This document shows, in pieces, positions 27,416-36,448 of a stretch of 64,000 nt of DNA. Below the pieces are notes generated by a model that saw only the letters and a program-made list of their open reading frames with translations, searched no databases and had not been told where the DNA came from. The stretch comes from JBGCFO01 sp045106955 (lineage in GTDB: Bacteria > Pseudomonadota > Alphaproteobacteria > Rickettsiales > Rickettsiaceae). Location: contig JBGCFO010000020.1 of assembly GCA_045106955.1 (NCBI GenBank), positions 28,851 to 92,850 of the forward strand. Direction: 5' to 3'. The stretch's first letter is position 1; every line of letters begins with the position of its first letter. The position numbers and the translations under genes are program-made.

Positions 27416-28942
27416 TTAGGATTGCAGAATTCTTTGTATAGTGTCTATTTCTTCGCGAAATTCACTATCGTTATCGTATAATTCTTCTACTTTTTTTATT
27501 GCATGCATAACCGTTGTATGATCTTTCTTATCGAATTTTCTACCAATTTCCAATAAGCTTTTAGAAGTTAACATTTTTGATAAATACATTGCAATTTGCC
27601 TTGGTCTACTAAATACTCTAACTCTAGAGGAAGAAGACAAATCATCAAGTTTAATATTATATCTTTCTGCGATCTTTTTTTGTATATACTCAACTGTTAA
27701 AGCTTGATCATTAGAACGTATCAAATCACGTAAAATTTCTTTTGTATTATCTATCGTAATAGATTGATTGACTAATGTAGAATGAGCGATAATCTTATTA
27801 AGAGCGCCTTCCAACTCCCTGACATTTGATATTACATTATCAGATAAAAACTCAATTACATCCTTTGGTACATAGATATTCATTTGTTCTATTTTCGACT
27901 GTAATATACCAAGCCTCAGTTCATATGATGTGCTATGCACATCTGCAACCAAACCCCATCCTAAACGAGATCTGATACGATCTTCGATATTATCTAGATC
28001 AGATGGAGACCTATCGCAAGAAATGACTATTTGTTTGTTATTATCTATTAATGTATTAAATGTATGAAAAAATTCTTCCTGAGTACTATCTTTACCACAA
28101 ATAAATTGTATATCATCTATCATTAAAACATCTACAGAGCGAAATGTTTCTTTAAAAGACATTACATCTTTGTTGCGAAGAGCTGTAACAAATTGATACA
28201 TAAACTTTTCAGCTGACATGTAAATCACCTTACGATGCGTATTATTATTTTTAATATACCAGGCAATTGCATGCATTAAATGAGTTTTACCAAGCCCTAC
28301 TCCTCCATACAAAAACAATGGGTTTGATTCTGCAATGCAAGATGCAGATTCTGCAACAGCTCTAGATGCTGCATATGCAAGCTCATTAGAATTACCAACT
28401 ACAAAATTATCAAAAGTAAACCTTGAATCTAATTGAGAAAAAATCTCATCTTCAACATTGGCATTGATATTTGCAATATGTTGACTTGATCCAATTGAGC
28501 TGGAATTTTTATTAGCATTTGGTAATGACAGGTTATTTATATTTTGATCAAGAGCAACTTGGTAGTTGTTTCTAGAATTATTTAGAGCTTTGTTATTATT
28601 GATATGATCATTATCGTAATGTATATTTGAGGCGTTACTAATAGAAATCTTTTGATCAAAAGATTTTGTTTTAGTTAAAATCTCTACAGATTCAGTTTCT
28701 TTATCATAATTTTTCCATACATTTAAAATTAGCCCTAAATAATTAGACTTGATCCAATCTCTAATGAAATTAGTTGGTGTAGTAAATATTATACTTTTAG
28801 CGGATTTTTGAAAAAATGACATTTTATTGAACCAGCTATTATATACAGCGTCTCCGTATGTTTTATGAAGATCTTGAGATACTAATTTCCAGATTTCATT
28901 ATGCTCTATAACTTGATTATTATTTACTTGTGTAGCTTTCAT
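27416..28942 (-). CDS. dnaA: Chromosomal replication initiator DnaA
   Basis: A 508-residue protein. Domain I (about 1-95: WKLVSQDLHKTYGDAVYNSWF) is followed by a long Asn/Ser-rich linker and the AAA+ domain, which begins FTFDNFVVGNSNELAYAA and has Walker A GGVGLGKTHL and Walker B VDVLMIDDIQF. The DNA-binding domain IV ends with FDKKDHTTVMHAIKKVEEL, the DnaA signature. It lies directly before dnaN and 7 bases after a rhodanese gene on the same strand. No DnaA-box cluster was seen by eye around it, consistent with an origin placed elsewhere as in other Rickettsiales. Confidence 0.97.
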   Translation of the reverse strand: MKATQVNNNQVIEHNEIWKLVSQDLHKTYGDAVYNSWFNKMSFFQKSAKSIIFTTPTNFIRDWIKSNYLGLILNVWKNYDKETESVEILTKTKSFDQKISISNASNIHYDNDHINNNKALNNSRNNYQVALDQNINNLSLPNANKNSSSIGSSQHIANINANVEDEIFSQLDSRFTFDNFVVGNSNELAYAASRAVAESASCIAESNPLFLYGGVGLGKTHLMHAIAWYIKNNNTHRKVIYMSAEKFMYQFVTALRNKDVMSFKETFRSVDVLMIDDIQFICGKDSTQEEFFHTFNTLIDNNKQIVISCDRSPSDLDNIEDRIRSRLGWGLVADVHSTSYELRLGILQSKIEQMNIYVPKDVIEFLSDNVISNVRELEGALNKIIAHSTLVNQSITIDNTKEILRDLIRSNDQALTVEYIQKKIAERYNIKLDDLSSSSRVRVFSRPRQIAMYLSKMLTSKSLLEIGRKFDKKDHTTVMHAIKKVEELYDNDSEFREEIDTIQRILQS

Positions 28943-28949
28943 ATATAAT

Positions 28950-29354
28950 TTATTTCACTTGCATAAATTTGATAGGTAAATTTGAATTTTTCCAACCCAT
29001 GCCATATTGATTACCGCTAAATCCATCTACGATATTATAGCAATTTACATACCCTAAATTAACTGCATTTTGCCCAGCTAATGCAGATCTTTGACCGGAT
29101 TTACAAAGAAATAACAGATAAGTATCTTTATTTTGTATGTTTATAGTAAGTTTTTTATCAAAATCAATATTTATATCAAACTTTGGCGACATATATAAAC
29201 TAAGGAGTAAGCAACTTACATTTTCTTTTAAATCCGGATATCCATATTCAATCCACTCAGTTTCAGTTCTTACATCAATAAGCCTTGCAGATACGTCTTG
29301 CATATTATATAAAAAATAATTATAAGCTTTTAATGATGTAATTTCTTTTAACAT
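28950..29354 (-). CDS. Rhodanese-like domain protein
   Basis: A 134-residue single-domain rhodanese. ARLIDVRTETEWIEYGYP is the N-terminal CH2A-like motif, and the active loop CKSGQRS has its sulfur-carrying cysteine at residue 84, followed by AGQNAVNLGYVNCYNIVDGF. It would transfer sulfane sulfur; there is no signal peptide. It lies immediately upstream of dnaA, so it is likely the first gene of a rhodanese-dnaA-dnaN transcript. The physiological acceptor is unknown. Confidence 0.88.
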   Translation of the reverse strand: MLKEITSLKAYNYFLYNMQDVSARLIDVRTETEWIEYGYPDLKENVSCLLLSLYMSPKFDINIDFDKKLTINIQNKDTYLLFLCKSGQRSALAGQNAVNLGYVNCYNIVDGFSGNQYGMGWKNSNLPIKFMQVK

Positions 29355-29481
29355 ATAAATTCAAAATTATTACTAACATAGATATTATACCGATAGATTT
29401 TTTTTGCAATTTCTTTTATGTATATAAAATATTAATATTATTAATCAAGCATTCTAACTTACTGATATAAAACCAAAAAAT

Positions 29482-29751
29482 ATGCCCTATAATAATTCTT
29501 TAATTAAAAAAATTTTACATCAAAGTAAAAATCGTGGCATAATCGAAACAACATTAATATTGGATAAATTTATTAATCATTGCTTAAATAAAATGACTGA
29601 CAAGGAATTAATTGATTTCAATAATATTTTAGATCAAAATGATCATGATATATATAACTGGATTACAAACAAATCATTACCTAATATAAACCTTGAATCT
29701 GATATTATTTTTAAAATTCAACAATTTGCTCAAAAAATACACAAAAATTAA
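29482..29751 (+). CDS. sdhE: FAD assembly factor SdhE
   Basis: An 89-residue all-helical protein with the SdhE/Sdh5 motif NRGIIETTLIL (the RGxxE element, residues 18-22) and the C-terminal DIYNWITNK segment. SdhE promotes covalent FAD attachment to succinate dehydrogenase SdhA. Its stop overlaps the mfd start by one base (TAATG); sdhE next to mfd or recG is frequent in alphaproteobacteria. No sdh structural genes are in this window. Confidence 0.88.
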   Translation: MPYNNSLIKKILHQSKNRGIIETTLILDKFINHCLNKMTDKELIDFNNILDQNDHDIYNWITNKSLPNINLESDIIFKIQQFAQKIHKN

Positions 29752-32700
29752 TGCCTTCAATCAAATTACCTATTAATTCTATCTTGTTATATTTAAACAA
29801 TTATTTGGATCGTAATTTATTATTAATTACATCAAGTGAACAAGATGCTATTCATTTACATGATCAATTATCATTTTTTGTAAATAGCAATGAAGATATT
29901 GCTATATCGTATTTTCCAAGTTTTGATAATATGCCTTATGATATGATTGCGCCAAATTCAGAAATAGCTTTCAAAAGATCTAAAGTACTTACATTTCTAG
30001 CAAAAAATAAAACCCACACTAAGCAACATCAGCGTAATATTGTTATTACAAATAGTATTAATTTACTTAGTAAGCTTACTCCAATAGATGTTATGGCTGA
30101 ATCAAAAATACTTTTAAAAAAAAATAAGGAATGTACTGTAGAAAAACTAAGTGCATTTCTTAATTCTACAGGCTGGAATAAGGTTGATACAAGCTTTGCT
30201 GATGGTGAGTTTTCTATTAAAGGCGAAATTATTGATATAGTTATTCCATCTTCTAATGGATATAGAATAAATATTGCATGGGATAAAATTGAATCAATTA
30301 GAAAGTATGATGTAAATACTCAAATATCATACGATAATATTGATCAGATAGAGGTAAACTCTGCAAGTGAAATTATTCCAAAATTCAATAATCTTTTTAA
30401 ATCTAATTATATCAAGCATTTTGGAATTAAAAATACAAAATGCTTGATATATGAATCAATTACAGAGAATTTAATTATCCCACAAGTACAATTTTTATTA
30501 CCACTGTTTTATTCTAAAACAAATTCTTTAATAGACTATCTTCATAACCCATTAATTGTTTACGATAATATGTCAATTCATAATATTTTAGCGTTTGAAA
30601 AACAATGCCAAGAGTCCTATGAGTCTAGAGTAAATCTGAACAAAGCAAATTTAAATTCATTTTACCCAGTATTGTCATTAACAGAACTTTATACACCAGC
30701 GTCTTATATAAAAGGCAAATTATATCAAGAGCAAAACATTGAAGTATTACTTGGTGATAGTGATAATACAAATGTTAATTCAAAAGAGCAAAATACAATA
30801 CAAGAATCACAAATGTATGCTATTCCAAATATTATTCATCAAAGCTATTTAGACAATACAAGTACTACATCGAAATTCATTAAATTAATAGATATGTATA
30901 GATCTAAAATAGTAATCATATGCGGACAATCAAAATCAAATTTAATCAAGATACAAAACATATTAAGTAGCAATAATTATCATCACCAAGAAATTCATAA
31001 TATTTTTGATGCTAAATATAATACTAAGATTGTATATATTGTAAATCTATATCTATCATCTGGTTTTATCTCAGATAAATATCTAATAATTTCTGATTTA
31101 GATATATTTAGACAAAAAAATCAATCTGCTGATAAAAATCAACGAAGTGCTAAAAGTTCGCAAAAAAAATTGAGAGGTATAATGTCTGAATTGAATAACT
31201 TTAATCAAGGCGATTTAGTTGTTCATAAAAACCATGGTATTGGTATATTTAATGGCATCGAAAGCATTAAAGTTGAAAATAATACTCATGATTTTCTAAA
31301 TATTTTATATGCCGACAATGATAAGTTATACATACCAGTTGAGAATATTAATGTAATTAAAATATATGGCAATAAAGATGCTGAGCTAGATAAGCTTGGA
31401 GCTAAAACATGGCATAGACGTCTTGCAAAAACAAAAGAAATGATTCATAGCGCTGCTAAAAAATTTATATCAATGTCAGCTAAAAGAAAGCTTGCTAAAA
31501 CACATTCAACTGAATTTGATATAGAAGCTTACAATGAATTTGCAAAAGAATTTCCATTTATAGAAACTCAAGATCAATTAGATACAATAGATAATATTAC
31601 TCAAGATCTTAAATTAGGATCGTTAATGGATCGTTTAATATGCGGAGATGTTGGTTTCGGTAAAACTGAAGTAGCAATGCGAGCAAGTTATATGGTTTGT
31701 ATGAATAATAATGAAATTTTGCCGCAAGTAGTTATTGTAGTACCAACTACAATTTTATGTAAACAGCATTTGAAGGGTTTTCGAAATAGATTTGCCAACA
31801 CTAATATCAAAGTTTGCTCTATGTCTCGTATGTTAACAGCAAAAGAGTTAAGAGATGTAAAAGAGCAAATTAAAAATGGCCAAGTGCAAATTATCATTGC
31901 TACCCATGCAATCTTAGCTAAGAATATAGATTTTTATAATTTAAAACTTTTAGTTATAGACGAAGAACATCGTTTTGGAGTAACGCAAAAAGATAAACTA
32001 AAAAACCTAAGTTCCGGAGTGCATTTTCTTTCTTTATCTGCCACCCCTATTCCTCGTAGCCTACAAATGTCTATAGTTGGAATTAGAGATCTTAGTCTGA
32101 TTTCTACTCCCCCTATCAGCAGGCTTGCACTTAATACAAAGGTGATAATACATGATCTTGTAATTATCAGAGATGCCTTGTTACGCGAGTATAATAGAGG
32201 TGGTAAAAGTTTTTATATATGCCCCAAAATTAAAGATATTCCAAAAATAGAGTATATTTTACAAACTATAGTTCCAGATTTAAATTATAAAATAGCTCAT
32301 GGAAAAATGAATTCCTCTAGTATTGATGACGTAATGATACAATTTTGCGAAGTAGATGTTGATATATTAATATCTACAACCATTGTTGAATCTGGTATTG
32401 ACATTCCTATCGCCAATACAATTATTATTCACAACGCAGATAAACTAGGATTAAGTCAATTGTATCAATTACGAGGACGTATTGGAAGAAGCAACATTCA
32501 AGCATATGCTTATCTAATTTTATCTGAAAATAGTAAGATTACTCAACAAGCAAGAAAAAGATTGGAAATTATGCAAAATTCTTCCTATCTTGGATCTGGT
32601 TTTAGCATTGCTAGTCATGATATGGATATTCGTGGATTTGGAAATCTACTTGGAGACAAGCAGTCTGGTCAGATCAAAGAAATTGGAATTGAGTTATACC

Positions 32701-33221
32701 AAGATATGCTAGCTAAACAAATAGAATATTTAACAAATTCAAATGAAAATCAATCATCTTTGGATGATAAAATGGAAGATAATGATTCTATTTCAATTAA
32801 TTTAAATTTACCTGTTTTTATTAGCGAAATGTATATTTCTGAACAGGCAGTAAGACTTGGTATTTACAAACGTATTGGAAATTTAATTAACAAAGAAGAA
32901 GTTAAAAGTTTTAGGAGTGAGTTAGTTGATAGATTTGGCCCTATTCCAAGCGAAACTCAAAATTTACTTGAAATAATTTTAATAAAACAACGATGTAAAG
33001 AGCTGCATATAACGAATATAGATTCTGGAAACAATGGATTTGTAATTAAATTTAATAATAATGCCAATGCAAGACTTGATAATATCTTGAAATTTATTCA
33101 AAAAAATCCTAACAATGCTAAAATTAAACCAAATAATAAATTAATATTTCAAACTGACTTATCTAAAGCAAATGAAGTAGAAATAATTAACGCAGTTCAT
33201 TCTTTGCTTAACTCTATATAA
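29751..33221 (+). CDS. mfd: Transcription-repair coupling factor Mfd
   Basis: A 1156-residue protein of family length. It has an N-terminal UvrB-homology module, the RNA-polymerase-interaction domain (GDLVVHKNHGIGIFNGIE, a CarD/Tudor-like fold), and a superfamily-2 translocase: Walker A GDVGFGKTEVA near residue 632, DEEHRFGV box, SATPIPRSLQMS, and LYQLRGRIGRSN (motif VI). The C-terminal TRCF domain follows (LPVFISEMYISEQAVRLGIYKRI). It releases stalled polymerase and recruits UvrA. The start overlaps sdhE by one base. Confidence 0.97.
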   Translation: MPSIKLPINSILLYLNNYLDRNLLLITSSEQDAIHLHDQLSFFVNSNEDIAISYFPSFDNMPYDMIAPNSEIAFKRSKVLTFLAKNKTHTKQHQRNIVITNSINLLSKLTPIDVMAESKILLKKNKECTVEKLSAFLNSTGWNKVDTSFADGEFSIKGEIIDIVIPSSNGYRINIAWDKIESIRKYDVNTQISYDNIDQIEVNSASEIIPKFNNLFKSNYIKHFGIKNTKCLIYESITENLIIPQVQFLLPLFYSKTNSLIDYLHNPLIVYDNMSIHNILAFEKQCQESYESRVNLNKANLNSFYPVLSLTELYTPASYIKGKLYQEQNIEVLLGDSDNTNVNSKEQNTIQESQMYAIPNIIHQSYLDNTSTTSKFIKLIDMYRSKIVIICGQSKSNLIKIQNILSSNNYHHQEIHNIFDAKYNTKIVYIVNLYLSSGFISDKYLIISDLDIFRQKNQSADKNQRSAKSSQKKLRGIMSELNNFNQGDLVVHKNHGIGIFNGIESIKVENNTHDFLNILYADNDKLYIPVENINVIKIYGNKDAELDKLGAKTWHRRLAKTKEMIHSAAKKFISMSAKRKLAKTHSTEFDIEAYNEFAKEFPFIETQDQLDTIDNITQDLKLGSLMDRLICGDVGFGKTEVAMRASYMVCMNNNEILPQVVIVVPTTILCKQHLKGFRNRFANTNIKVCSMSRMLTAKELRDVKEQIKNGQVQIIIATHAILAKNIDFYNLKLLVIDEEHRFGVTQKDKLKNLSSGVHFLSLSATPIPRSLQMSIVGIRDLSLISTPPISRLALNTKVIIHDLVIIRDALLREYNRGGKSFYICPKIKDIPKIEYILQTIVPDLNYKIAHGKMNSSSIDDVMIQFCEVDVDILISTTIVESGIDIPIANTIIIHNADKLGLSQLYQLRGRIGRSNIQAYAYLILSENSKITQQARKRLEIMQNSSYLGSGFSIASHDMDIRGFGNLLGDKQSGQIKEIGIELYQDMLAKQIEYLTNSNENQSSLDDKMEDNDSISINLNLPVFISEMYISEQAVRLGIYKRIGNLINKEEVKSFRSELVDRFGPIPSETQNLLEIILIKQRCKELHITNIDSGNNGFVIKFNNNANARLDNILKFIQKNPNNAKIKPNNKLIFQTDLSKANEVEIINAVHSLLNSI

Positions 33222-33277
33222 AAATTTAATATTCATATCAAACATTTAATTTATTTAAGTATCATTACATTGCCTAT

Positions 33278-33306
33278 TTGTAAAATTACAACAAATACTT
33301 TATAAT
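33278..33306 (+). promoter_or_regulatory. Promoter of the first paralogous coiled-coil gene
   Basis: -35 TTGTAA (33278-33283), a 17-base spacer and a consensus -10 TATAAT (33301-33306). The spacer starts with TTACAACAAAT shared exactly with the promoter at 35093-35121 in front of the sister gene. Confidence 0.6.
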
Positions 33307-33353
33307 GATTGATTAATTTATCATAAAAGTTATTAATTAAGAATTATATTTCT

Positions 33354-34010
33354 ATGAAAGGTATAGATAGTTTATTTGATCAGAGATCTAAATATTTAAC
33401 TAACAAGATTAAAGCTGTTAATGATGCACTTGATCAAACTCAAAAAGATCTCGATATATTAAAAAATAAAGATAAAACTTTAAGCGAAGTAGCTATTAAA
33501 ACTAAAGATCTTAGTTCAGTTTATAATATAGAGAAGGAAGAATGGGAAGATAAAACTGCTAGAGATGAATTAAAAATGTCTCGTCGCGAGGAAAAGATCG
33601 ATATGTTAGTTGCGTTAATCAATAAAAGAAGAATTGAAAGGGAAACGAGGAACGAGTTCGGATCATTTATCAATAGCGACGACGAATCCGTTGGAAGTAG
33701 TAGTTTTGTAAATAGTAGCTTACTCAGTTCGTATGATAATCCATTGGCTAGTCCAATCAGCTTTATTCCTAAGTATCTTCAAAAAGGTGTTAGTGTTGAT
33801 CTGATTAGTCCAATCAAAAATCCAGTTTTAGACGCTCCAGAAACTATTGAAATTGATGTACGATCAAGAAAAAGCAGTGGATTTATATGTTTTAAGACCA
33901 ATGAAGAAGATATAAATCAATTGATTAAAGCAGTAAATAGTAGGATTAAGAAAAACGATAGTTATATTACCTTTGATATTGCTGGTCAAAAAACTATATA
34001 TTGTACCTAA
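33354..34010 (+). CDS. Unknown coiled-coil protein, 5' part of a frame-split gene
   Basis: Not a family I recognise. The first 80 residues (SLFDQRSKYLTNK, a long Lys/Asp-rich coiled coil, then DLSSVYNIEKEE) align with the start of the 273-residue gene at 35162 (GLFDSQAKKLSK, DVQSIYSAAKED). A Ser/Asp-rich stretch and a beta-rich segment follow, and the frame ends at 34010. At AAAAAA (33988-33993) removal of one A would continue GQKLYIVPKLFLEQ straight into the next ORF, whose C-terminus matches the rest of the sister protein. The two ORFs are therefore probably one ancestral gene of about 570 codons. There is no signal peptide. The function is unknown. Confidence 0.6.
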   Translation: MKGIDSLFDQRSKYLTNKIKAVNDALDQTQKDLDILKNKDKTLSEVAIKTKDLSSVYNIEKEEWEDKTARDELKMSRREEKIDMLVALINKRRIERETRNEFGSFINSDDESVGSSSFVNSSLLSSYDNPLASPISFIPKYLQKGVSVDLISPIKNPVLDAPETIEIDVRSRKSSGFICFKTNEEDINQLIKAVNSRIKKNDSYITFDIAGQKTIYCT

Positions 34011-35061
34011 ATTATTTTTGGAACAATGCAATAAAAATAATCCAGATACATTTATTTTACAGTGCTTTCTTGATCAAATATCAAATGCTAAGAAAAATTT
34101 GTTTGGTGAAATAAAATTACAGAAAATTTCTGATAATGATTTTGGTATTAAAATAGAGAAGAATGTCAAGGATTTTGTTAACTTGCTAAAATCCTACAAA
34201 ATTCATTATTTGAATGTCAATAAAGCGCTGAGCTACAGACGTGATAAGGAATACAACTTGATATTAAGTGATAATCTCAATTTCGTTGAAGAGGGCTTAT
34301 TGAATACTATTGCTATTACGAAGCAAGGCAAAGATACTAGTATTTTTAATACTACCGAGAGTACTTTACATGTTGATGATCTTGGTGAAATAGAAATTAT
34401 TACAAATGGAGTATCTAAGTTTACTCCGCAAGATCAACCGCAAGTAGTAAGTGATATAGATAGTAGTGAAGATGAATTATTCTATTCTGAACACGATGGT
34501 GAATCATCATTATTTGATAGTGATGATAAGTCGTTTCATTCCTCATGGTCTAGGAACGATTATATTGATAGTGATTTCAGACTTTCTGGAAAAGCAAGAT
34601 TGAATATCATTAAAGCAGTTGGCAACACTTGCTATGATATAAATAAAAAAATTACCAATATTTCTTTAAAAAGCAACAATAGTTCAAATATTAGAAATAA
34701 ACTGCGCAATCTATTGTCTAATCACCAAGAAATATCTAAATTTATACAACTATCTTCAAATGGTCGGTCAATATATTTAGATACTAATCGATTGTACCAA
34801 GAATTTGGCAATATTGATGATCAAGAAGAATTTGTTAAAAATCTTGAGAGTGATCTAGAGCAATTTGCTAAAGATATAAATCACTCTATCGAAAAAAAGA
34901 GTTTTATTAATTCTGATAAAGAAATAAAAATTAAGAAAAAAGATCTTGAAACTCATCAAAAAGCTCTGCAAGAATTAGAAGATCAAATGTATAAATTAGA
35001 AATAAGAAGAGTTCAGTTCTCGATGATGATGGAGCAAATGCAAAACATGCTAAATAAGTAA
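33973..35061 (+). CDS. Unknown coiled-coil protein, 3' part of the frame-split gene
   Basis: This frame overlaps the end of the preceding ORF by 38 bases and begins only with a weak TTG, so it is probably not translated from its own start. The middle is acidic and serine-rich, with EDELFYSEHDGE resembling AEMFFDAHDGDG in the sister protein. The C-terminal 160 residues (KLRNLLSNHQEISKFIQ, DDQEEFVKNLESDLEQFAKD, and the final coiled coil ending FSMMMEQMQNML) align with the end of the 273-residue gene at 35162. Either it is a pseudogene half or it is read by slippage on the A6 tract. It is followed by a second, nearly identical promoter. Confidence 0.55.
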   Translation: MILLVKKLYIVPKLFLEQCNKNNPDTFILQCFLDQISNAKKNLFGEIKLQKISDNDFGIKIEKNVKDFVNLLKSYKIHYLNVNKALSYRRDKEYNLILSDNLNFVEEGLLNTIAITKQGKDTSIFNTTESTLHVDDLGEIEIITNGVSKFTPQDQPQVVSDIDSSEDELFYSEHDGESSLFDSDDKSFHSSWSRNDYIDSDFRLSGKARLNIIKAVGNTCYDINKKITNISLKSNNSSNIRNKLRNLLSNHQEISKFIQLSSNGRSIYLDTNRLYQEFGNIDDQEEFVKNLESDLEQFAKDINHSIEKKSFINSDKEIKIKKKDLETHQKALQELEDQMYKLEIRRVQFSMMMEQMQNMLNK

Positions 35062-35092
35062 GAATAATTAGTGCCAATTTTGATACCTACTA

Positions 35093-35121
35093 TTGCAATG
35101 TTACAACAAATGTTGTATAAT
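35093..35121 (+). promoter_or_regulatory. Promoter with operator-like dyad before the 273-residue gene
   Basis: -35 TTGCAA (35093-35098), a 17-base spacer and -10 TATAAT (35116-35121). Inside the spacer, ACAACA-AA-TGTTGT (35103-35116) is a perfect 6-bp inverted repeat touching the -10 element. The promoter at 33278-33306 shares the left arm but has a degraded right arm. Confidence 0.6.
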
Positions 35122-35161
35122 TTAGTTAATAAATTTGTTACATTAATAAGTTAGGTATATT

Positions 35162-35983
35162 ATGTCAGGAATGAATGTAGGCGGTTTATTTGATTCTCAA
35201 GCAAAAAAGCTTTCTAAAGCATCGGAAGGTCTACAAAAAGATCTTGCTGAGAAACAAGACTCTCTTCATGAATTGAAGAAATACAAAAAATCAGTTAGCG
35301 GAAATAATTTATCTGTAAAACCTGTAGATGTTCAGTCTATATATAGCGCAGCGAAAGAAGATCAAAATAGTAAGTTTAATAAAGAATCAGTTAAAGCCCA
35401 ACGTCACTTTGAACAGTTAGAAGCAATTAACAATCTTAGTGATGCAGAAATGTTTTTTGATGCTCATGATGGTGATGGTTTTAAAATGTCTATTACTACA
35501 AGAGTTGTATCTGAAATTTCTGGTACATTAGAAAATACACTTGATGGAATTAATAAAGAAATGCATGCGATTTTTCCAGATAGTACAAGTGCATTTAAAA
35601 TTTCGCGTGAACTTAGAAACGCATTAAGTAAAAACGATGAATTAGCTCAGTTTATTAAATGCGATTATAATGGTGAATTAACTATAGATAAAAAAGTTTT
35701 TGCTGACAAACTTAGATCTTCTGATAATAAAGATCAATTTATTACAAAGTTACAAAATAATTTTAATAAATTGACCAAAGATGTTACTCAAGCCCTTGCA
35801 AATACAGGTTCTGTAGAACTTGATAAGCAAATAGCTAGCGAAGAAAAAGAAATAGCTAAAGTTGAAAAAAGATTAGAAGATCTAGATAATCAGTCTCAGG
35901 CATTAGCAATGCTACAAATGAAATTTGAAATGATGATGCAACAATTGGAGCAATATAAGGATAACTTTTTTTCATCGAACTAA
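35162..35983 (+). CDS. Unknown coiled-coil protein, intact paralogue of the 33354-35061 gene
   Basis: A 273-residue hydrophilic protein with no signal peptide or membrane helix. Layout: GGLFDSQAKKLSK start, a Lys-rich coiled coil (about 15-75), AEMFFDAHDGDGF, a central helical domain (SRELRNALSKNDELAQFIK and NKDQFITKLQNNFNKLTKD), and a long C-terminal coiled coil (about 215-268) that ends in the Met/Gln-rich LQMKFEMMMQQLEQY. The split gene just upstream has the same order with a large acidic insert. It has its own strong promoter and a hairpin terminator downstream. Charged coiled-coil proteins of this kind in intracellular bacteria can be secreted effectors or structural proteins; neither is shown here. 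Confidence 0.7.
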   Translation: MSGMNVGGLFDSQAKKLSKASEGLQKDLAEKQDSLHELKKYKKSVSGNNLSVKPVDVQSIYSAAKEDQNSKFNKESVKAQRHFEQLEAINNLSDAEMFFDAHDGDGFKMSITTRVVSEISGTLENTLDGINKEMHAIFPDSTSAFKISRELRNALSKNDELAQFIKCDYNGELTIDKKVFADKLRSSDNKDQFITKLQNNFNKLTKDVTQALANTGSVELDKQIASEEKEIAKVEKRLEDLDNQSQALAMLQMKFEMMMQQLEQYKDNFFSSN

Positions 35984-36015
35984 GTTTTGTATCCAAGATT
36001 TTAGCTACAGTCTAT

Positions 36016-36058
36016 TAGAAAGGCCACTTGCTCACCATAGAACAAAGTGGCTTTTCTA
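36016..36058. terminator. Bidirectional terminator hairpin between the coiled-coil gene and iscA
   Basis: TAGAAAGGCCACTT (36016-36029) pairs with AAGTGGCTTTTCTA (36045-36058), 14 bp including one G-U pair, with a 15-base loop. It lies between two convergent transcripts. The stem arms are A/T-rich at the outside, giving T-rich ends in both directions. Confidence 0.7.
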
Positions 36059-36079
36059 TGTGATTAAAAAGTCTATTTT

Positions 36080-36433
36080 TTATACGTTAAATGACTTGCC
36101 ACACCCGCAGCTGTTTCTTTGATTTGGATTTTCAAATGTCAATCCAGATTGAAAGTCATCTTCATCGTTATAATTTATTGTAGATCCAATTAAATACATC
36201 AGTGCCTTTGGGTCAATTAGTATTTTTATATCATCGCATTCTACAATTTCATCGTACTTATCTTGTTTGTTTGTATATTCAATGTAATATGACAAACCAC
36301 TACATCCACCAGTTTTGACGCCTATTTTGATACCTATAGCTGGTTCATTAAGAGAATTAAGAAGAGATCTGATATACGTTATAGCCTTATCAGTGACATG
36401 TAATAATTGTTTTTTCTCTTGTTTCTTGCTCAT
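36080..36433 (-). CDS. iscA: Iron-sulfur carrier IscA
   Basis: A 117-residue A-type carrier. The first cluster cysteine is in GGCSGLSYYIEY and the C-terminal pair is in NSCGCGKSF, the invariant C-x(about 60)-C-G-C pattern. It accepts iron-sulfur clusters from IscU and passes them to apoproteins. It is the last gene of iscR-(desulfurase)-iscS-iscU-iscA. hscB, hscA and fdx, which often follow, are not present. Confidence 0.95.
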   Translation of the reverse strand: MSKKQEKKQLLHVTDKAITYIRSLLNSLNEPAIGIKIGVKTGGCSGLSYYIEYTNKQDKYDEIVECDDIKILIDPKALMYLIGSTINYNDEDDFQSGLTFENPNQRNSCGCGKSFNV

Positions 36434-36448
36434 AATATAAATTATTGC

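Noticed and set aside
26026..29481. Replication origin near dnaA/dnaN
   Set aside because: No cluster of TTATCCACA-type boxes was seen in the gaps 25987-26144 or 29355-29481, and Rickettsiales origins are usually not at dnaA.
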